From: Geothrix oryzisoli
Lineage (GTDB): Bacteria > Acidobacteriota > Holophagae > Holophagales > Holophagaceae
Direction of reading: 5' to 3'
Assembly: GCF_022808865.1 (NCBI RefSeq)
Contig: NZ_JAKZLB010000001.1
Span: 682,001-746,000 of the forward strand
Length of the DNA stretch: 64,000 nt
Positions 51,620-59,635 of the stretch are shown one piece after another. The notes below the pieces were generated by a model, which made no database searches, was not told where the DNA came from, and saw only the letters and a program-made list of their open reading frames with translations. Positions within the stretch are counted from its first letter, which is position 1; each line of letters starts with the position of its first letter. Made by a program: the position numbers and the translations under genes.

Positions 51620-51626
51620 CTCTCGG

Positions 51627-51666
51627 CTATCAGCTGTCAGCTCTCAGTGACTGACAGCTGATAGCT
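51627..51666. repeat. Inverted repeat between ftcD and a DUF6445-like gene
   Basis: GCTATCAGCTGTCAG (51627-51641) and its exact complement (51652-51666) flank a 10-base loop, 8 bases after the ftcD stop. The AGCTGATAGCTGA-type sequence recalls dispersed intergenic repeats of many bacteria. It may also terminate both converging genes. Confidence 0.6.
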
Positions 51667-51678
51667 GACTGCTCCCTT

Positions 51679-52353
51679 TCACTCCGCCATCCAGAAGAAC
51701 AGCGCCGTCATGCGCTTGGTGGCGAGGTCGTGACCGAAGTAGCCGGTGGCGGAGTGCACCAGGTCCGCCCGGTAGAGCAGCAGGCGGTTGAACGCGTTGG
51801 GCACCGACACATCGGGATGCCAGGCCTGCAGGGGCAGCCCGGTCACGCCCAGCGCCTCGCGCAGGTTGGCATGCGGCGGCGGGCAGAGGTTCCCGCCCAG
51901 GGCGCCGTTGGGATAGCGCAGCCGGTAGAAGGTCGTGCCCGCGGCCGCAGGGGCCTTCGGCGTCAGGTAGATCACGGCGGCGTACCGGCAGAGCCGCCGC
52001 GAGTCCGTGTGGGGGCGGGGGCCCGACTCCGTGGCGCCGACCACCTGCACCACGTTGTGGTTGAGGTAGGCACCATCCGGCGCGGTCTCGGTCCACAGCC
52101 GCTTCACCCCCGTTAGCTCGCGGACCTTGGCCTCGATGGGGGCCAGCTCCTCCGGCGACAGCGCGTTCCGCGAGCGCATGCCCGGCCAGGTCTCCTGGGT
52201 GTGGGGGAACCCCATCTCCCAGGCCTCCAGGGCCCGGAACCGCGCCACCAGCGCCATCGCATCCGGCAGGATGCCGTCCACCACCCAATAGTCCCGCCCT
52301 TCGGTGGGCTTCCGATACGGGAGCCGGGGGGGAGCTGGGGGGCGCATGGACAT
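51679..52353 (-). CDS. DUF6445-like, putative 2-oxoglutarate/Fe(II) oxygenase-fold protein
   Basis: This is a 224-residue cytoplasmic protein. WVVDGILPDAMALVARF and LNHNVVQVVGATESGPRPHTDSRRLCRYAAVIYLTP give an HxD-type metal pair (HTD), and a later His in LYRADLVHSATGYFG could complete a facial triad. TKRMTALFFW ends the fold. This resembles the DUF6445 family, often associated with prolyl-hydroxylase-like oxygenases. Substrate unknown. The ATG at 52353 has GAGG upstream; a second ATG lies two codons later. It converges with ftcD and is divergent from the RluA-like gene. Confidence 0.65.
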   Translation of the reverse strand: MSMRPPAPPRLPYRKPTEGRDYWVVDGILPDAMALVARFRALEAWEMGFPHTQETWPGMRSRNALSPEELAPIEAKVRELTGVKRLWTETAPDGAYLNHNVVQVVGATESGPRPHTDSRRLCRYAAVIYLTPKAPAAAGTTFYRLRYPNGALGGNLCPPPHANLREALGVTGLPLQAWHPDVSVPNAFNRLLLYRADLVHSATGYFGHDLATKRMTALFFWMAE

Positions 52354-52470
52354 GGATCGTGCCTCGGAAAGGAGAACCCACAGCCTAACCTGGGCCGAAA
52401 ATAAGGGGAGGCCTCGGGCCCCAGCGGGGCGGACCGCGCGAGCTCCGGTTCCGCTCCCGGCGCCCCGGGA

Positions 52471-52476
52471 CATAAT
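52471..52476 (+). promoter_or_regulatory. Candidate -10 box for the RluA-like gene
   Basis: CATAAT is a near-consensus -10 hexamer 36 bases before the ATG at 52513. The -35 is not clear. Confidence 0.4.
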
Positions 52477-52512
52477 GGGGAACCGGGGGGTCCGGAGGGG
52501 GCGGTCGACCGC

Positions 52513-53415
52513 ATGGGGCTCAACCAGGGCTATGTCCACCGGGAACAGGTCGGGGCCGAAGGGGCCGGGCGCACCCTGCTGGCCTACCTTTCGGCCCGGC
52601 ATCCGAGGGCGGACTCAGACCTCTGGCGGACGCGGATCCTGGAAGGCCAAGTCCACCTCGACCTGCGGCCCGCCAGCCCGGAATCCCCCTTGAGCCCAGG
52701 CCAGTGGATCACCTGGGCCCGACCGCCCTGGCTCGAGCCGGAAGTCCCCCTCGCCACGGCGGTGCTCTACGAGGACGAGGACCTGCTGGCCGTGGCCAAA
52801 CCCAGCGGCCTGCCCACCCTGCCCGGAGGCGGGGAGTTCCTGGAGCACACCCTCCTGGCCGTGGTGCGCCGCCGGGCCCCGGAAGCCAGCCCCATGCACC
52901 GGCTGGGCCGGGGCACCTCCGGGCTGGTGCTGTTCGCCCGCACGGCCGCCGCGCGGGGCCCCCTCCAGGCCGTGTTCCAGGAGCGCCGGACCCGCAAGGT
53001 CTACCGCACCCTCTGCCAGGGGCATCCCGCCGAGGATGCCTTCGAAGTCGCGTCTCCCATCGGAGAAGTCCCCTACGAGCCCCTGGGCCTCCTCCATGCG
53101 GCCACGCCCGGCGGCCGGCCCTCCCGCAGCCGCGTGACCGTCCTGGAACGGCGGGAGGACGCCTCCCTCCTGGAGGTGGAGATCTTCACAGGCCGTCCCC
53201 ACCAGATCCGCATCCACCTGGCCTTCGCCGGGCATCCACTGGTGGGCGACCCCCTCTACGGGCCCGGCGGCACGCCCAGGCCCGGCACGGGCGCCGTCCC
53301 CGGCGACCCGGGCTACCTGCTGCACGCCCAGCGCCTGGAGCTGGAGCACCCCCGCACCGGGGCCTGGCTCACGCTCATCTGCCAGCCGCCGCCAGCGCTG
53401 CGGACCTCAGCCTAG
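52513..53415 (+). CDS. RluA family pseudouridine synthase with altered catalytic motif
   Basis: This 300-residue protein has an S4-like N-terminal part (LLAYLSARHPRADSDLWRTRILEGQVHLD), then VLYEDEDLLAVAKPSGLPTLPGGG and the active-site motif SPMHRLGRGTSGLVLFA. TRKVYRTLCQG and TGRPHQIRIHLAFAGHPLVGDPLYG follow. In RluA enzymes the motif is HRLDxxTSG and the Asp attacks the uridine base; here Gly132 occupies that position. The rest of the fold is intact. It may bind RNA without catalysis or use a different acid. It converges with the ABC-F gene. Confidence 0.82.
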   Translation: MGLNQGYVHREQVGAEGAGRTLLAYLSARHPRADSDLWRTRILEGQVHLDLRPASPESPLSPGQWITWARPPWLEPEVPLATAVLYEDEDLLAVAKPSGLPTLPGGGEFLEHTLLAVVRRRAPEASPMHRLGRGTSGLVLFARTAAARGPLQAVFQERRTRKVYRTLCQGHPAEDAFEVASPIGEVPYEPLGLLHAATPGGRPSRSRVTVLERREDASLLEVEIFTGRPHQIRIHLAFAGHPLVGDPLYGPGGTPRPGTGAVPGDPGYLLHAQRLELEHPRTGAWLTLICQPPPALRTSA

Positions 53416-53431
53416 TCGCCCTGCGACGGGC

Positions 53432-55063
53432 TCAGTTGTGCACGCCCGGGGCCTCGCGGCCCATGCTCTCCACGTATTCCGCGTAGGAACCACCGAAGGC
53501 CAGGGGGTCCGAGTGTTCCTCGCCGCCCAGCTCCAGCACCCGGTTGGCCAGGCCGCGCAGGAAGGAGCGGTCGTGGGACACGAAGAGCATGGTGCCCTCG
53601 AAGTCCTTCAGGGCCTCGATGAGCATCTCCTTGGTCGCCAGGTCCAGGTGGTTGGTGGGCTCGTCCAGCACCAGGAAATTGGGCGGATTGAAGAGCATGC
53701 GGGCCATCACCAGCCGGGATTTCTCCCCGCCCGAGAGCGACCGGATCCGCTTGTCCACATCGTCCCCGGAGAACTGGAAGGCCCCCAGCAGGTTGCGCAG
53801 CACGCCCAGGCCCTCCATGGGGAAGTCCTGCTGCATCTGCTCCAGCACCGTCAGGTCCGGATCCAGCAGATCCAGGGCCTGCTGGGAGAAGTAGCCCAGC
53901 TTGAGGCTCGCCCCCAGCTTCACGACCCCCGCATCGGGCTGGATGGCCCCCGCCACCATCTTCAGCAGGGTGGACTTGCCGGCGCCGTTCCGGCCCATGA
54001 CGCACCAGCGCTCACCGCGCCGGACGTGGAAGGCGAACTGGTCATAGAGTTTCTTCGTGCCATAGGCCTTGCAGACGCCCTCCAGCATGGCCACGTCGTC
54101 GCCGGAGCGGCCGGGGATGCGGAAATCCCACTTCACGACGCGGCGCTTCCGGGGCGGCTCGATGCGCTCGATCTTGTCGAGGGCCTTCACGCGGCTCTGC
54201 ACCTGGGCCGCCTTCGCGGCGTGGGCGGAGAACCGCTCGATGAAGCGCTGCTCCTTCGCCAGCTTGGCCTGCTGCCGGGCGTAGGCGGCCTCCTGGTTGG
54301 CCTCGCGCTGTTCCCGCTCCCGCACGTAGAAATCGTAGTTGCCCGAATAGGTGACGATGTCGCCGCCGTCGATCTCCAGGACCTTGGTGACCACACGGTT
54401 CATGAAGTCGCGGTCGTGGCTGGTCATCAGCAGCGTCGCCGGCACGGACTTGAGGAAGGTCTCCAGCCAGAGGATGGATTCGATGTCCAGGTGGTTGGTG
54501 GGCTCGTCCATGAGCAGGACGTCGAAGTTGCCCAGCAGCACCTTGGCCATGGACACGCGCATCTTCCAGCCGCCGGAGAGCGCGCCCACGTCGCCGTCGA
54601 TCTGCTCGTCCTCGAAGCCGAGGCCGTGCAGGCAGGCCCGGGCGCGGGCCTCCAGCTCGTAGCCCCCGAGATGCTGGTACTCCTCCTGGACGTGGCCAAA
54701 GCGCTCCAGGATGGCCTCCAGCTCGTCCCCGCGGTCCGGGTCGGACATGGCGTGTTCCAGGTCGAGCAACTCGTGGTGGAGGTCGCCGAGGCGGCCGCTC
54801 CCAGCGATGGCCTCATCCAGCACCGGCCGGCCGGCCATCTCGTCCACTTCCTGCCGGAAGTAGCCCAGGGTGAGCTTCTTCGGCAGGGTCACGGAGCCCT
54901 CATCCGGGGACTCCTCGCCCATGATCATGCGGAACAGCGTGGACTTGCCGGCCCCGTTCGGGCCGACCAGCCCCACCTTCTCGCCGGGATTGAGCTGGAA
55001 ATCCGCCTCGATGAAGAGGACCTGCTTGCCGTACTGCTTGCTGACGCTGGAGAACGAGATCAT
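53432..55063 (-). CDS. ABC-F family ATPase (ribosome-associated type)
   Basis: This 543-residue soluble protein has two ABC domains and no membrane segments. Walker A motifs are GPNGAGKSTLFRM and GRNGAGKSTLLKM; signature motifs are LSGGWKMRVSMAK and LSGGEKSRLVMAR; Walker B regions are DVLLMDEPTNHLD and FLVLDEPTNHLD. The charged linker between domains (around residues 240-300, YVREREQREANQEAAYARQQ) is the P-site tRNA interaction motif region of ABC-F proteins. It is closest in style to YbiT/Uup-like housekeeping members rather than antibiotic-resistance types. About 150 bases separate it from the MscS gene upstream, with nothing evident. Confidence 0.92.
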   Translation of the reverse strand: MISFSSVSKQYGKQVLFIEADFQLNPGEKVGLVGPNGAGKSTLFRMIMGEESPDEGSVTLPKKLTLGYFRQEVDEMAGRPVLDEAIAGSGRLGDLHHELLDLEHAMSDPDRGDELEAILERFGHVQEEYQHLGGYELEARARACLHGLGFEDEQIDGDVGALSGGWKMRVSMAKVLLGNFDVLLMDEPTNHLDIESILWLETFLKSVPATLLMTSHDRDFMNRVVTKVLEIDGGDIVTYSGNYDFYVREREQREANQEAAYARQQAKLAKEQRFIERFSAHAAKAAQVQSRVKALDKIERIEPPRKRRVVKWDFRIPGRSGDDVAMLEGVCKAYGTKKLYDQFAFHVRRGERWCVMGRNGAGKSTLLKMVAGAIQPDAGVVKLGASLKLGYFSQQALDLLDPDLTVLEQMQQDFPMEGLGVLRNLLGAFQFSGDDVDKRIRSLSGGEKSRLVMARMLFNPPNFLVLDEPTNHLDLATKEMLIEALKDFEGTMLFVSHDRSFLRGLANRVLELGGEEHSDPLAFGGSYAEYVESMGREAPGVHN

Positions 55064-55213
55064 GGGAATCCGATGCGCAGAATGGGTCGCCCGGCAGGCC
55101 TGGGCGGCGGTAGATCCAGAGACAGGGGATCGAGGTCGCGGAAAGCAGGATCCTCAAGCCTACGGTGCCTCCAGGGTACCACAGGGCCCCGCTGCACCCG
55201 GCCCGGCCGAGGG

Positions 55214-57055
55214 TCAGGCCGAAGCGCCCGCCCGCGGACCGTGCATCAGCTCAACCACGGCCTGGTTCAGCCGGAGCCGCGTCTCGTGCCGCTCGAAGGC
55301 CCGGGTGAGGTAGCGGGCCCGGACTTCCATGCCGTTGGGACCCGGCACCACCTGGACGCCCGGGATGGCCGAGAAGGCCTTCACCTTGTAGCGGGCGGCC
55401 GTCTGCTGCCATTCCGCCTCGGCGATCTTCGCGTTGGCCGAGGTCTGCTGCTCCACCAGCTTCTGCACGCCATCGATGACCAGGTAGGGGTCCTGTCCCG
55501 CGGGGACGGCGACGTTGAGTTCGTCCCACATCCACTTCCCGGAGGTGGAGAAGTTGAAGAAGTGCCCCTCGATGGCGAAGTTGTTCACGAAGGCCACCCG
55601 GCGGCCCGTGGGATGGCCCGCATCGCTCCAGCTGCCGGTCTCCAGGATGACCGTGCGGAGCAGGCCGATCTCGACCACCTCGCCGCCCACGCCCCGGATC
55701 TCCACCCAGTCGCCCAGGCGGATGCCGTTCTTCCCCATGAGGATGAACCAGCCGAAGAAGGCCACGATGAAGTCCTTGAGGGCCACGGTGAGGCCGGCGC
55801 CGGCGAGGCCGAAGACCGTGGTGGCCTGGGCCGGCATCCCCACGACCATGAACCCGATGGTGAGCACGGCCACCACCCGGATGATCACCTTCAGCACGGA
55901 CTTCGAGGCCCCCACGGAGGCCCGTTCCACCGCGGCGGGACGCCGATGCAGCCAGTCGATGAGCAGGCCGAGCAGGTAGGCGACGACCACCACGCCGAGG
56001 ATGGCCAGGCCCTGGGACAGCAGCTTGTGCAGGGCGACGTTGCGGTAGCCATCGGCCAAGCCGAGCCACGCTCCGTAGGTTTCCGCCAGGCCCTGCTGAT
56101 CCTGGATCCGCTTGGCCATGGTGGCCAGCCTGCGCTGCACGTCCCCGAACTGCTTCAGGGAGGACACGGCTGCCTTGGCCTCCCCCCGCTCCAGCCCATG
56201 GCTCGAGGCGCCCTTCATGAGGCTCGAGGCCGTGCTGCGGGCCGCCTCGCGGTCCTCCTGCTCCTTCTTCGCCTGGGCCTCGACTTCGGCCCGGCGCTTG
56301 GCCATGGCCTGCTCCTTGACCTGGGCTTCGGCCCGGGCCTTCTCCAGCCGCGCGCACTTGTCCCGCTGGGTACGCCATTCCAGCACCCGGCCGACCAGGC
56401 TGCCGGGCTGGAAGGCGCTGGGAGGCCTAGCCGCCGCCATGATCTGGGAGGATTCCCGGTCGGCGGCCTCGTGGGCCTCCTTCAGCCGCCGGATCTTGGC
56501 CTGGGGATCGCCGCCAACCTGCGCCAGGTCGTTCGAGGCCGTCTCCAGCTCATCCTTGTCCAGTTCCAGCTGGGCCTTGGTGAGGTCGATCTGGTCTTCC
56601 AGCGCATCCTTCTTGGACTCCGGGGCCGCCGCGAGCAGCCGGCCCAGGCGGGCCACCTGCTGTTCCCCGGACTCCACGGCTGCCTGGGCCTTGGCCTTGG
56701 CCTCCGACAGCTCCTTGATCTCCGGCGTGTTCGGCACCGCCGCGGTGGCCGCCGTCCGGAGCGCGTAGGAGAAGGCGAGGTCCACCGAGTGGTTGCCGAG
56801 ACGTTCCGCCTGGACGGCCAGCTGCTTTTCCTCGAAGGTCGTGGCCAGGGGCATCAGGCTCCGCGCGGTGAGCAGCGGCGACTGGTCCACCAGGCGCTGC
56901 TGCACGGGCGCCCCCCGGCGGCCCCGCTTCTGCGGCTGGACCGGCGCCTCCTGACCCTGGGGTTGCGGCACGTCCCGGGTCCACATCCAGCCGGCCACGG
57001 TACCGGCGGTCAAAGCCAACAGGATGGCGCCAGGGAGCAGGGTGCGGATCTTCAT
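55214..57055 (-). CDS. MscS family mechanosensitive ion channel with long coiled-coil periplasmic region
   Basis: This is a 613-residue protein. An N-terminal membrane helix or signal (MKIRTLLPGAILLALTAGTVAGW) is followed by ~300 residues of heptad-rich helix (EIKELSEAKAKAQAAVESGEQ ... AQAKKEQEDREAARSTAS). Membrane helices begin near residue 350. The MscS pore helix and beta domain are GLAGAGLTVALKDFIVAFFGW, then GIRLGDWVEIRGVGGEVVEIGLL. The coiled-coil N-terminal part resembles MscK/YnaI-style enlarged channels. It opens under membrane tension to release solutes. The ATG at 57055 is preferred over one at 57091 that overlaps the terminator. Confidence 0.88.
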   Translation of the reverse strand: MKIRTLLPGAILLALTAGTVAGWMWTRDVPQPQGQEAPVQPQKRGRRGAPVQQRLVDQSPLLTARSLMPLATTFEEKQLAVQAERLGNHSVDLAFSYALRTAATAAVPNTPEIKELSEAKAKAQAAVESGEQQVARLGRLLAAAPESKKDALEDQIDLTKAQLELDKDELETASNDLAQVGGDPQAKIRRLKEAHEAADRESSQIMAAARPPSAFQPGSLVGRVLEWRTQRDKCARLEKARAEAQVKEQAMAKRRAEVEAQAKKEQEDREAARSTASSLMKGASSHGLERGEAKAAVSSLKQFGDVQRRLATMAKRIQDQQGLAETYGAWLGLADGYRNVALHKLLSQGLAILGVVVVAYLLGLLIDWLHRRPAAVERASVGASKSVLKVIIRVVAVLTIGFMVVGMPAQATTVFGLAGAGLTVALKDFIVAFFGWFILMGKNGIRLGDWVEIRGVGGEVVEIGLLRTVILETGSWSDAGHPTGRRVAFVNNFAIEGHFFNFSTSGKWMWDELNVAVPAGQDPYLVIDGVQKLVEQQTSANAKIAEAEWQQTAARYKVKAFSAIPGVQVVPGPNGMEVRARYLTRAFERHETRLRLNQAVVELMHGPRAGASA

Positions 57056-57089
57056 CCCATCCAGACAATCACGAACCAGCCCGGAACGC

Positions 57090-57119
57090 AAAAACCCCGG
57101 AACCAGGGTCCGGGGTTTT
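57090..57119 (-). terminator. Rho-independent terminator after the cysteine-rich protein gene
   Basis: AAAACCCCGGA (57091-57101) pairs with TCCGGGGTTTT (57109-57119). On the minus strand the stem ends in a run of five T. It lies 37 bases after the small gene's stop and just before the MscS start, so it separates the two units. Confidence 0.8.
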
Positions 57120-57156
57120 CACGTTCCGGAGCCGTGTGGCGCCGGGAAAGGGACCA

Positions 57157-57342
57157 TCAGCCCTTCTTGGGAGCGGCATCCTTCTTCTTGCAGCACTCAG
57201 TGCAATCCTTGCAGGAGGCGGCCTTGTTCTTTTCGCAGCAGGCCATCCCGCAGCCCTTCTTGGGCTCGGGCTTCTTGTCCTCGGCGGCATAGCCCGCCAG
57301 GGCGAAAGAGCTCATCAGGACCAGCGCCAGCATCTTCTTCAT
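57157..57342 (-). CDS. Small exported cysteine- and lysine-rich protein
   Basis: This 61-residue protein has a signal peptide (MKKMLALVLMSSFALAGYAA). The mature ~40 residues contain seven cysteines (positions 31, 35, 36, 44, 47, 50, 51; pattern CxxxCC-x7-CxxCxxCC) and about a third lysine. Such a composition suggests metal binding or redox buffering in the periplasm, but I recognise no family. The ATG is preceded by CGGAG; it has its own TATGTT -10-like box on the minus strand near 57381-57386 and a terminator behind it, so it is an independent transcript. Confidence 0.75.
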   Translation of the reverse strand: MKKMLALVLMSSFALAGYAAEDKKPEPKKGCGMACCEKNKAASCKDCTECCKKKDAAPKKG

Positions 57343-57420
57343 GGAATTCTCCGTCTGCGTGGGACACGGCCCCACAGGAGCAACATAGCCGCGTCCGGGG
57401 GATCGTCCAAGGGGTTGTGA

Positions 57421-58317
57421 TCAGTGCCCGAACAGGTTCTTCAGCACCATGGCGGCCATGGCCGGATTGGCCCCCAGCCGGCGCTTCATGTAGGCCACGG
57501 CGTACTTCCAGTCCTCGGCGAAGGGGACGTAGAGGCGCATGATCTGGCCACGCTTGACGATCTCCTGCTGGATCTCCGCGCGGGGGACGCCCATCAGCAT
57601 CTGGAACTCGTAGGCGTCCTTGGCCACGCCCTTCTTGTCCAGGTGGTCGAGGCAGCGGCGGATCAGGGGCTCGTCGTGGGTGGCGATCTCGGGATAGTGG
57701 CCATGGTCCAGCAGCAGCTGCACGTACTCGAAGAGCTTCTCCTTCATGTCCCGCTTGTCCTGCAGGGCGACCTCCGCAGGTTCGCGGTAGATGCCGATGC
57801 AGATGCGGACCTTGCAGGGCTTGAGGTGGAGGGCCTTGATGTCCTCGCCGGTGCGGAAGAGTCGGCTCTGCAGCACGATGCCGAAGTTGTCGAACTCGTT
57901 CCGGATGGCCTTGAACATGCGCAGGGTGACATCCGTGAAGTGCCGGTCCTCCATGTCCAGCGTGATGTGGACGCCGTGCGCCGCCGCGGCGCCGACGATG
58001 CGGCGGAGGTTCTCCTGGCAGTAGGCCTCGCTCTCATTGATGCCCAGCTGCGTGGGCTTGAGGCTGATGCTGGCATTGGGGCGGTCCTTCACCGCCTCGA
58101 TCATCCGGAAGTACACCTGGACCGTGGCTTCCACGTCCTCCCGCTTGAAGACTTCCTCGCCCAGCAGATCCAGCGTCGAGTAGAGCCCGCTCTTGGCGTG
58201 GATCTCGTCCACCTTGGCCACGCCACTGCCGATACCCTTGCCCGCGCAGTACGGCGCGGCAAAGGTCCGGACCAGGGCATCCGGCATGAGGTCGAGAATG
58301 ATGCGTTTCAAATCCAC
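57421..58317 (-). CDS. Proline dehydrogenase
   Basis: This 298-residue monofunctional PRODH is an FAD enzyme oxidising proline to pyrroline-5-carboxylate, passing electrons to quinone. It shows ISLKPTQLGI, GVHITLDMEDRHFTDVTL, LQSRLFRTGEDI, EIATHDEPLI, YEFQMLMGV and the substrate-site end RLYVPFAEDWKYAVAYMKRRLGA. The start is the GTG at 58317, with GGGAGG 6 bases upstream; in-frame ATGs further up lack ribosome sites and would add a non-homologous stretch. A TATATT on the minus strand (58379-58384) is a good -10. The partner P5C dehydrogenase is not in the window. Confidence 0.93.
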   Translation of the reverse strand: MDLKRIILDLMPDALVRTFAAPYCAGKGIGSGVAKVDEIHAKSGLYSTLDLLGEEVFKREDVEATVQVYFRMIEAVKDRPNASISLKPTQLGINESEAYCQENLRRIVGAAAAHGVHITLDMEDRHFTDVTLRMFKAIRNEFDNFGIVLQSRLFRTGEDIKALHLKPCKVRICIGIYREPAEVALQDKRDMKEKLFEYVQLLLDHGHYPEIATHDEPLIRRCLDHLDKKGVAKDAYEFQMLMGVPRAEIQQEIVKRGQIMRLYVPFAEDWKYAVAYMKRRLGANPAMAAMVLKNLFGH

Positions 58318-58378
58318 GGTGTTCCTCCCGTCGTTCCTGGGTTTCCCGGCCCATCTGGGGAGACTGGGCGGCCCTACA

Positions 58379-58384
58379 AATATA
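58379..58384 (-). promoter_or_regulatory. Candidate -10 box for the proline dehydrogenase gene
   Basis: TATATT on the minus strand, 61 bases before the GTG start, in GC-rich surroundings. No convincing -35 is visible. Confidence 0.45.
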
Positions 58385-58444
58385 GCTGGCCAAGCCATGA
58401 TGGCACCGCCGCGCGCGGAGACATGTGACCGTGGAGACAGCACG

Positions 58445-58476
58445 AAAAAGCCCGCAGACTTTGGATCTGCGGGCTT
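58445..58476 (-). terminator. Rho-independent terminator after tRNA-Lys
   Basis: On the minus strand AAGCCCGCAGA and TCTGCGGGCTT form an 11-base-pair stem (58466-58476 with 58448-58458) around a 7-base loop, followed by T residues. It begins 7 bases after the tRNA CCA end. Confidence 0.85.
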
Positions 58477-58482
58477 CTGGTC

Positions 58483-58560
58483 TGGTGGTCCCTCCCGGAC
58501 TCGAACCGGGGACCCTCTGATTAAGAGTCAGATGCTCTAACCAACTGAGCTAAGGGACCA
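58483..58560 (-). tRNA. tRNA-Lys (anticodon CTT)
   Basis: The 78-base cloverleaf on the minus strand has acceptor TGGTCCC/GGGACCA with encoded CCA, D-arm region TAGCTCAGTTGGTTAGAGC, anticodon stem TCTGA/TCAGA with loop CTCTTAA (anticodon CTT, lysine AAG codons) and T-arm with GGTTCGAGTCC. It forms a single-gene unit with its own promoter and terminator. Confidence 0.96.
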
Positions 58561-58572
58561 CGAGCAAAAGAA

Positions 58573-58600
58573 AGTCTACCAGGACTGCAAGGGAACGCAA
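58573..58600 (-). promoter_or_regulatory. Candidate promoter of tRNA-Lys
   Basis: On the minus strand, TTGCGT (58595-58600) and TAGACT (58573-58578) are 16 bases apart, placing transcription start a few bases before the tRNA 5' end. Confidence 0.5.
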
Positions 58601-58621
58601 GAGCCGGTTCCCCACCCGTTC

Positions 58622-59611
58622 CTAGAGGGCAGGCATCTTCATGGCCCGACGGACCGCCACCATGGTTTCCGCCGCCACGGCCCGCGCCCGGGCGCTGCCG
58701 TCGTGCAGCACCGCTTCGATGGTCCCGGGGTGGGCCAGGTGGGCCTCGATCTTCTCCCGCAGGGGTTCGATGCGCTGGATCATGGCCTGCGCCACGCGCT
58801 TCTTGCAGTCGAAGCACCCGATGCCGGCGCGCCGGCACTCGGTGTCCACCAGCTGCACCGTGGCGTCATCGCTGAAGAGCTTGTGGAAGTCCATGACCGG
58901 GCAGATGTCCGGGTTGCCGGGATCGGTCTTGCGGACCCGCGCGGGGTCTGAGGCCATCTGGCGGGTGCACTTCTCGAGGATCACCTCGTTGGTGTCCCGC
59001 AGGTAGATGCAGTTCCCGTAGCTCTTGGACATCTTGCGCCCGTCGAGCCCCGGCACCTTGGGCGTCTTGGTGAGCACGGCCTCCGGCTCGGGGAAGACCT
59101 CCTCCTTGTAGAGGAAATTGAAGCGGCGCAGCACCTCCCGGGCGAGCTCGATGTGGAAGAGCTGGTCCTCGCCCACGGGCACCTTGTGGGCCCGGTAGAT
59201 GATGATGTCCGCGGTCATCAGCAGGGGGTAGCCCAGGAAACCGTAGCTGCCGAGGTCCGCCACGGCGTTCTGCAGCTTCTCCTTGTAGGTGGGCACCCGC
59301 TCCAGCCAGGTCAGCGGCGTCACCATGGACAGCAGCAGGTGCAGCTCCGCATGCTCCTTCACCAGGCTCTGAACGAAGATGGTCGCCTTCTCCGGATCCA
59401 GCCCGGCGGCCAGGTAGGTGGCGGTGAGCTCGAGCGTGGCGGGCCAGATCTCCTCGACGGATTCGTATTTCGAGGTGAGCGCATGCCAGTCCGCGATCAT
59501 GTAGAAGGCTTCGCCCTGCCCCTGCAGCCGCGTGAAGTTGTCCAGGGCTCCCACCAGGTGGCCGATGTGCTGGGAGCCCGAGGGCTGGATGCCGGAAAGG
59601 ATGCGTTGCAT
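58622..59611 (-). CDS. trpS: Tryptophanyl-tRNA synthetase
   Basis: TrpS charges tRNA-Trp. It shows ILSGIQPSGSQHIGHLVGAL (HIGH-type motif), MIADWHALTSKY, VPVGEDQLFHIELAREV and the KMSKS loop in GRKMSKSYGN. A CRRAGIGCFDCKKR segment near the C-terminus has three cysteines, as in many bacterial TrpRS. It is 329 residues, normal length. It follows the site-2 protease gene on the same strand after 24 bases and ends 61 bases before the tRNA-Lys gene. Confidence 0.96.
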   Translation of the reverse strand: MQRILSGIQPSGSQHIGHLVGALDNFTRLQGQGEAFYMIADWHALTSKYESVEEIWPATLELTATYLAAGLDPEKATIFVQSLVKEHAELHLLLSMVTPLTWLERVPTYKEKLQNAVADLGSYGFLGYPLLMTADIIIYRAHKVPVGEDQLFHIELAREVLRRFNFLYKEEVFPEPEAVLTKTPKVPGLDGRKMSKSYGNCIYLRDTNEVILEKCTRQMASDPARVRKTDPGNPDICPVMDFHKLFSDDATVQLVDTECRRAGIGCFDCKKRVAQAMIQRIEPLREKIEAHLAHPGTIEAVLHDGSARARAVAAETMVAVRRAMKMPAL

Positions 59612-59635
59612 GGAGACTCCGAGGGGGCGCGGGGA

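Noticed and set aside
53438-57292. Open frame of 1284 codons on the plus strand
   Set aside because: It lies antisense to the ABC-F, MscS and cysteine-rich genes, which have clear family motifs. High GC with few stop codons explains its length; its His/Gln/Gly-rich product is typical of antisense reading.
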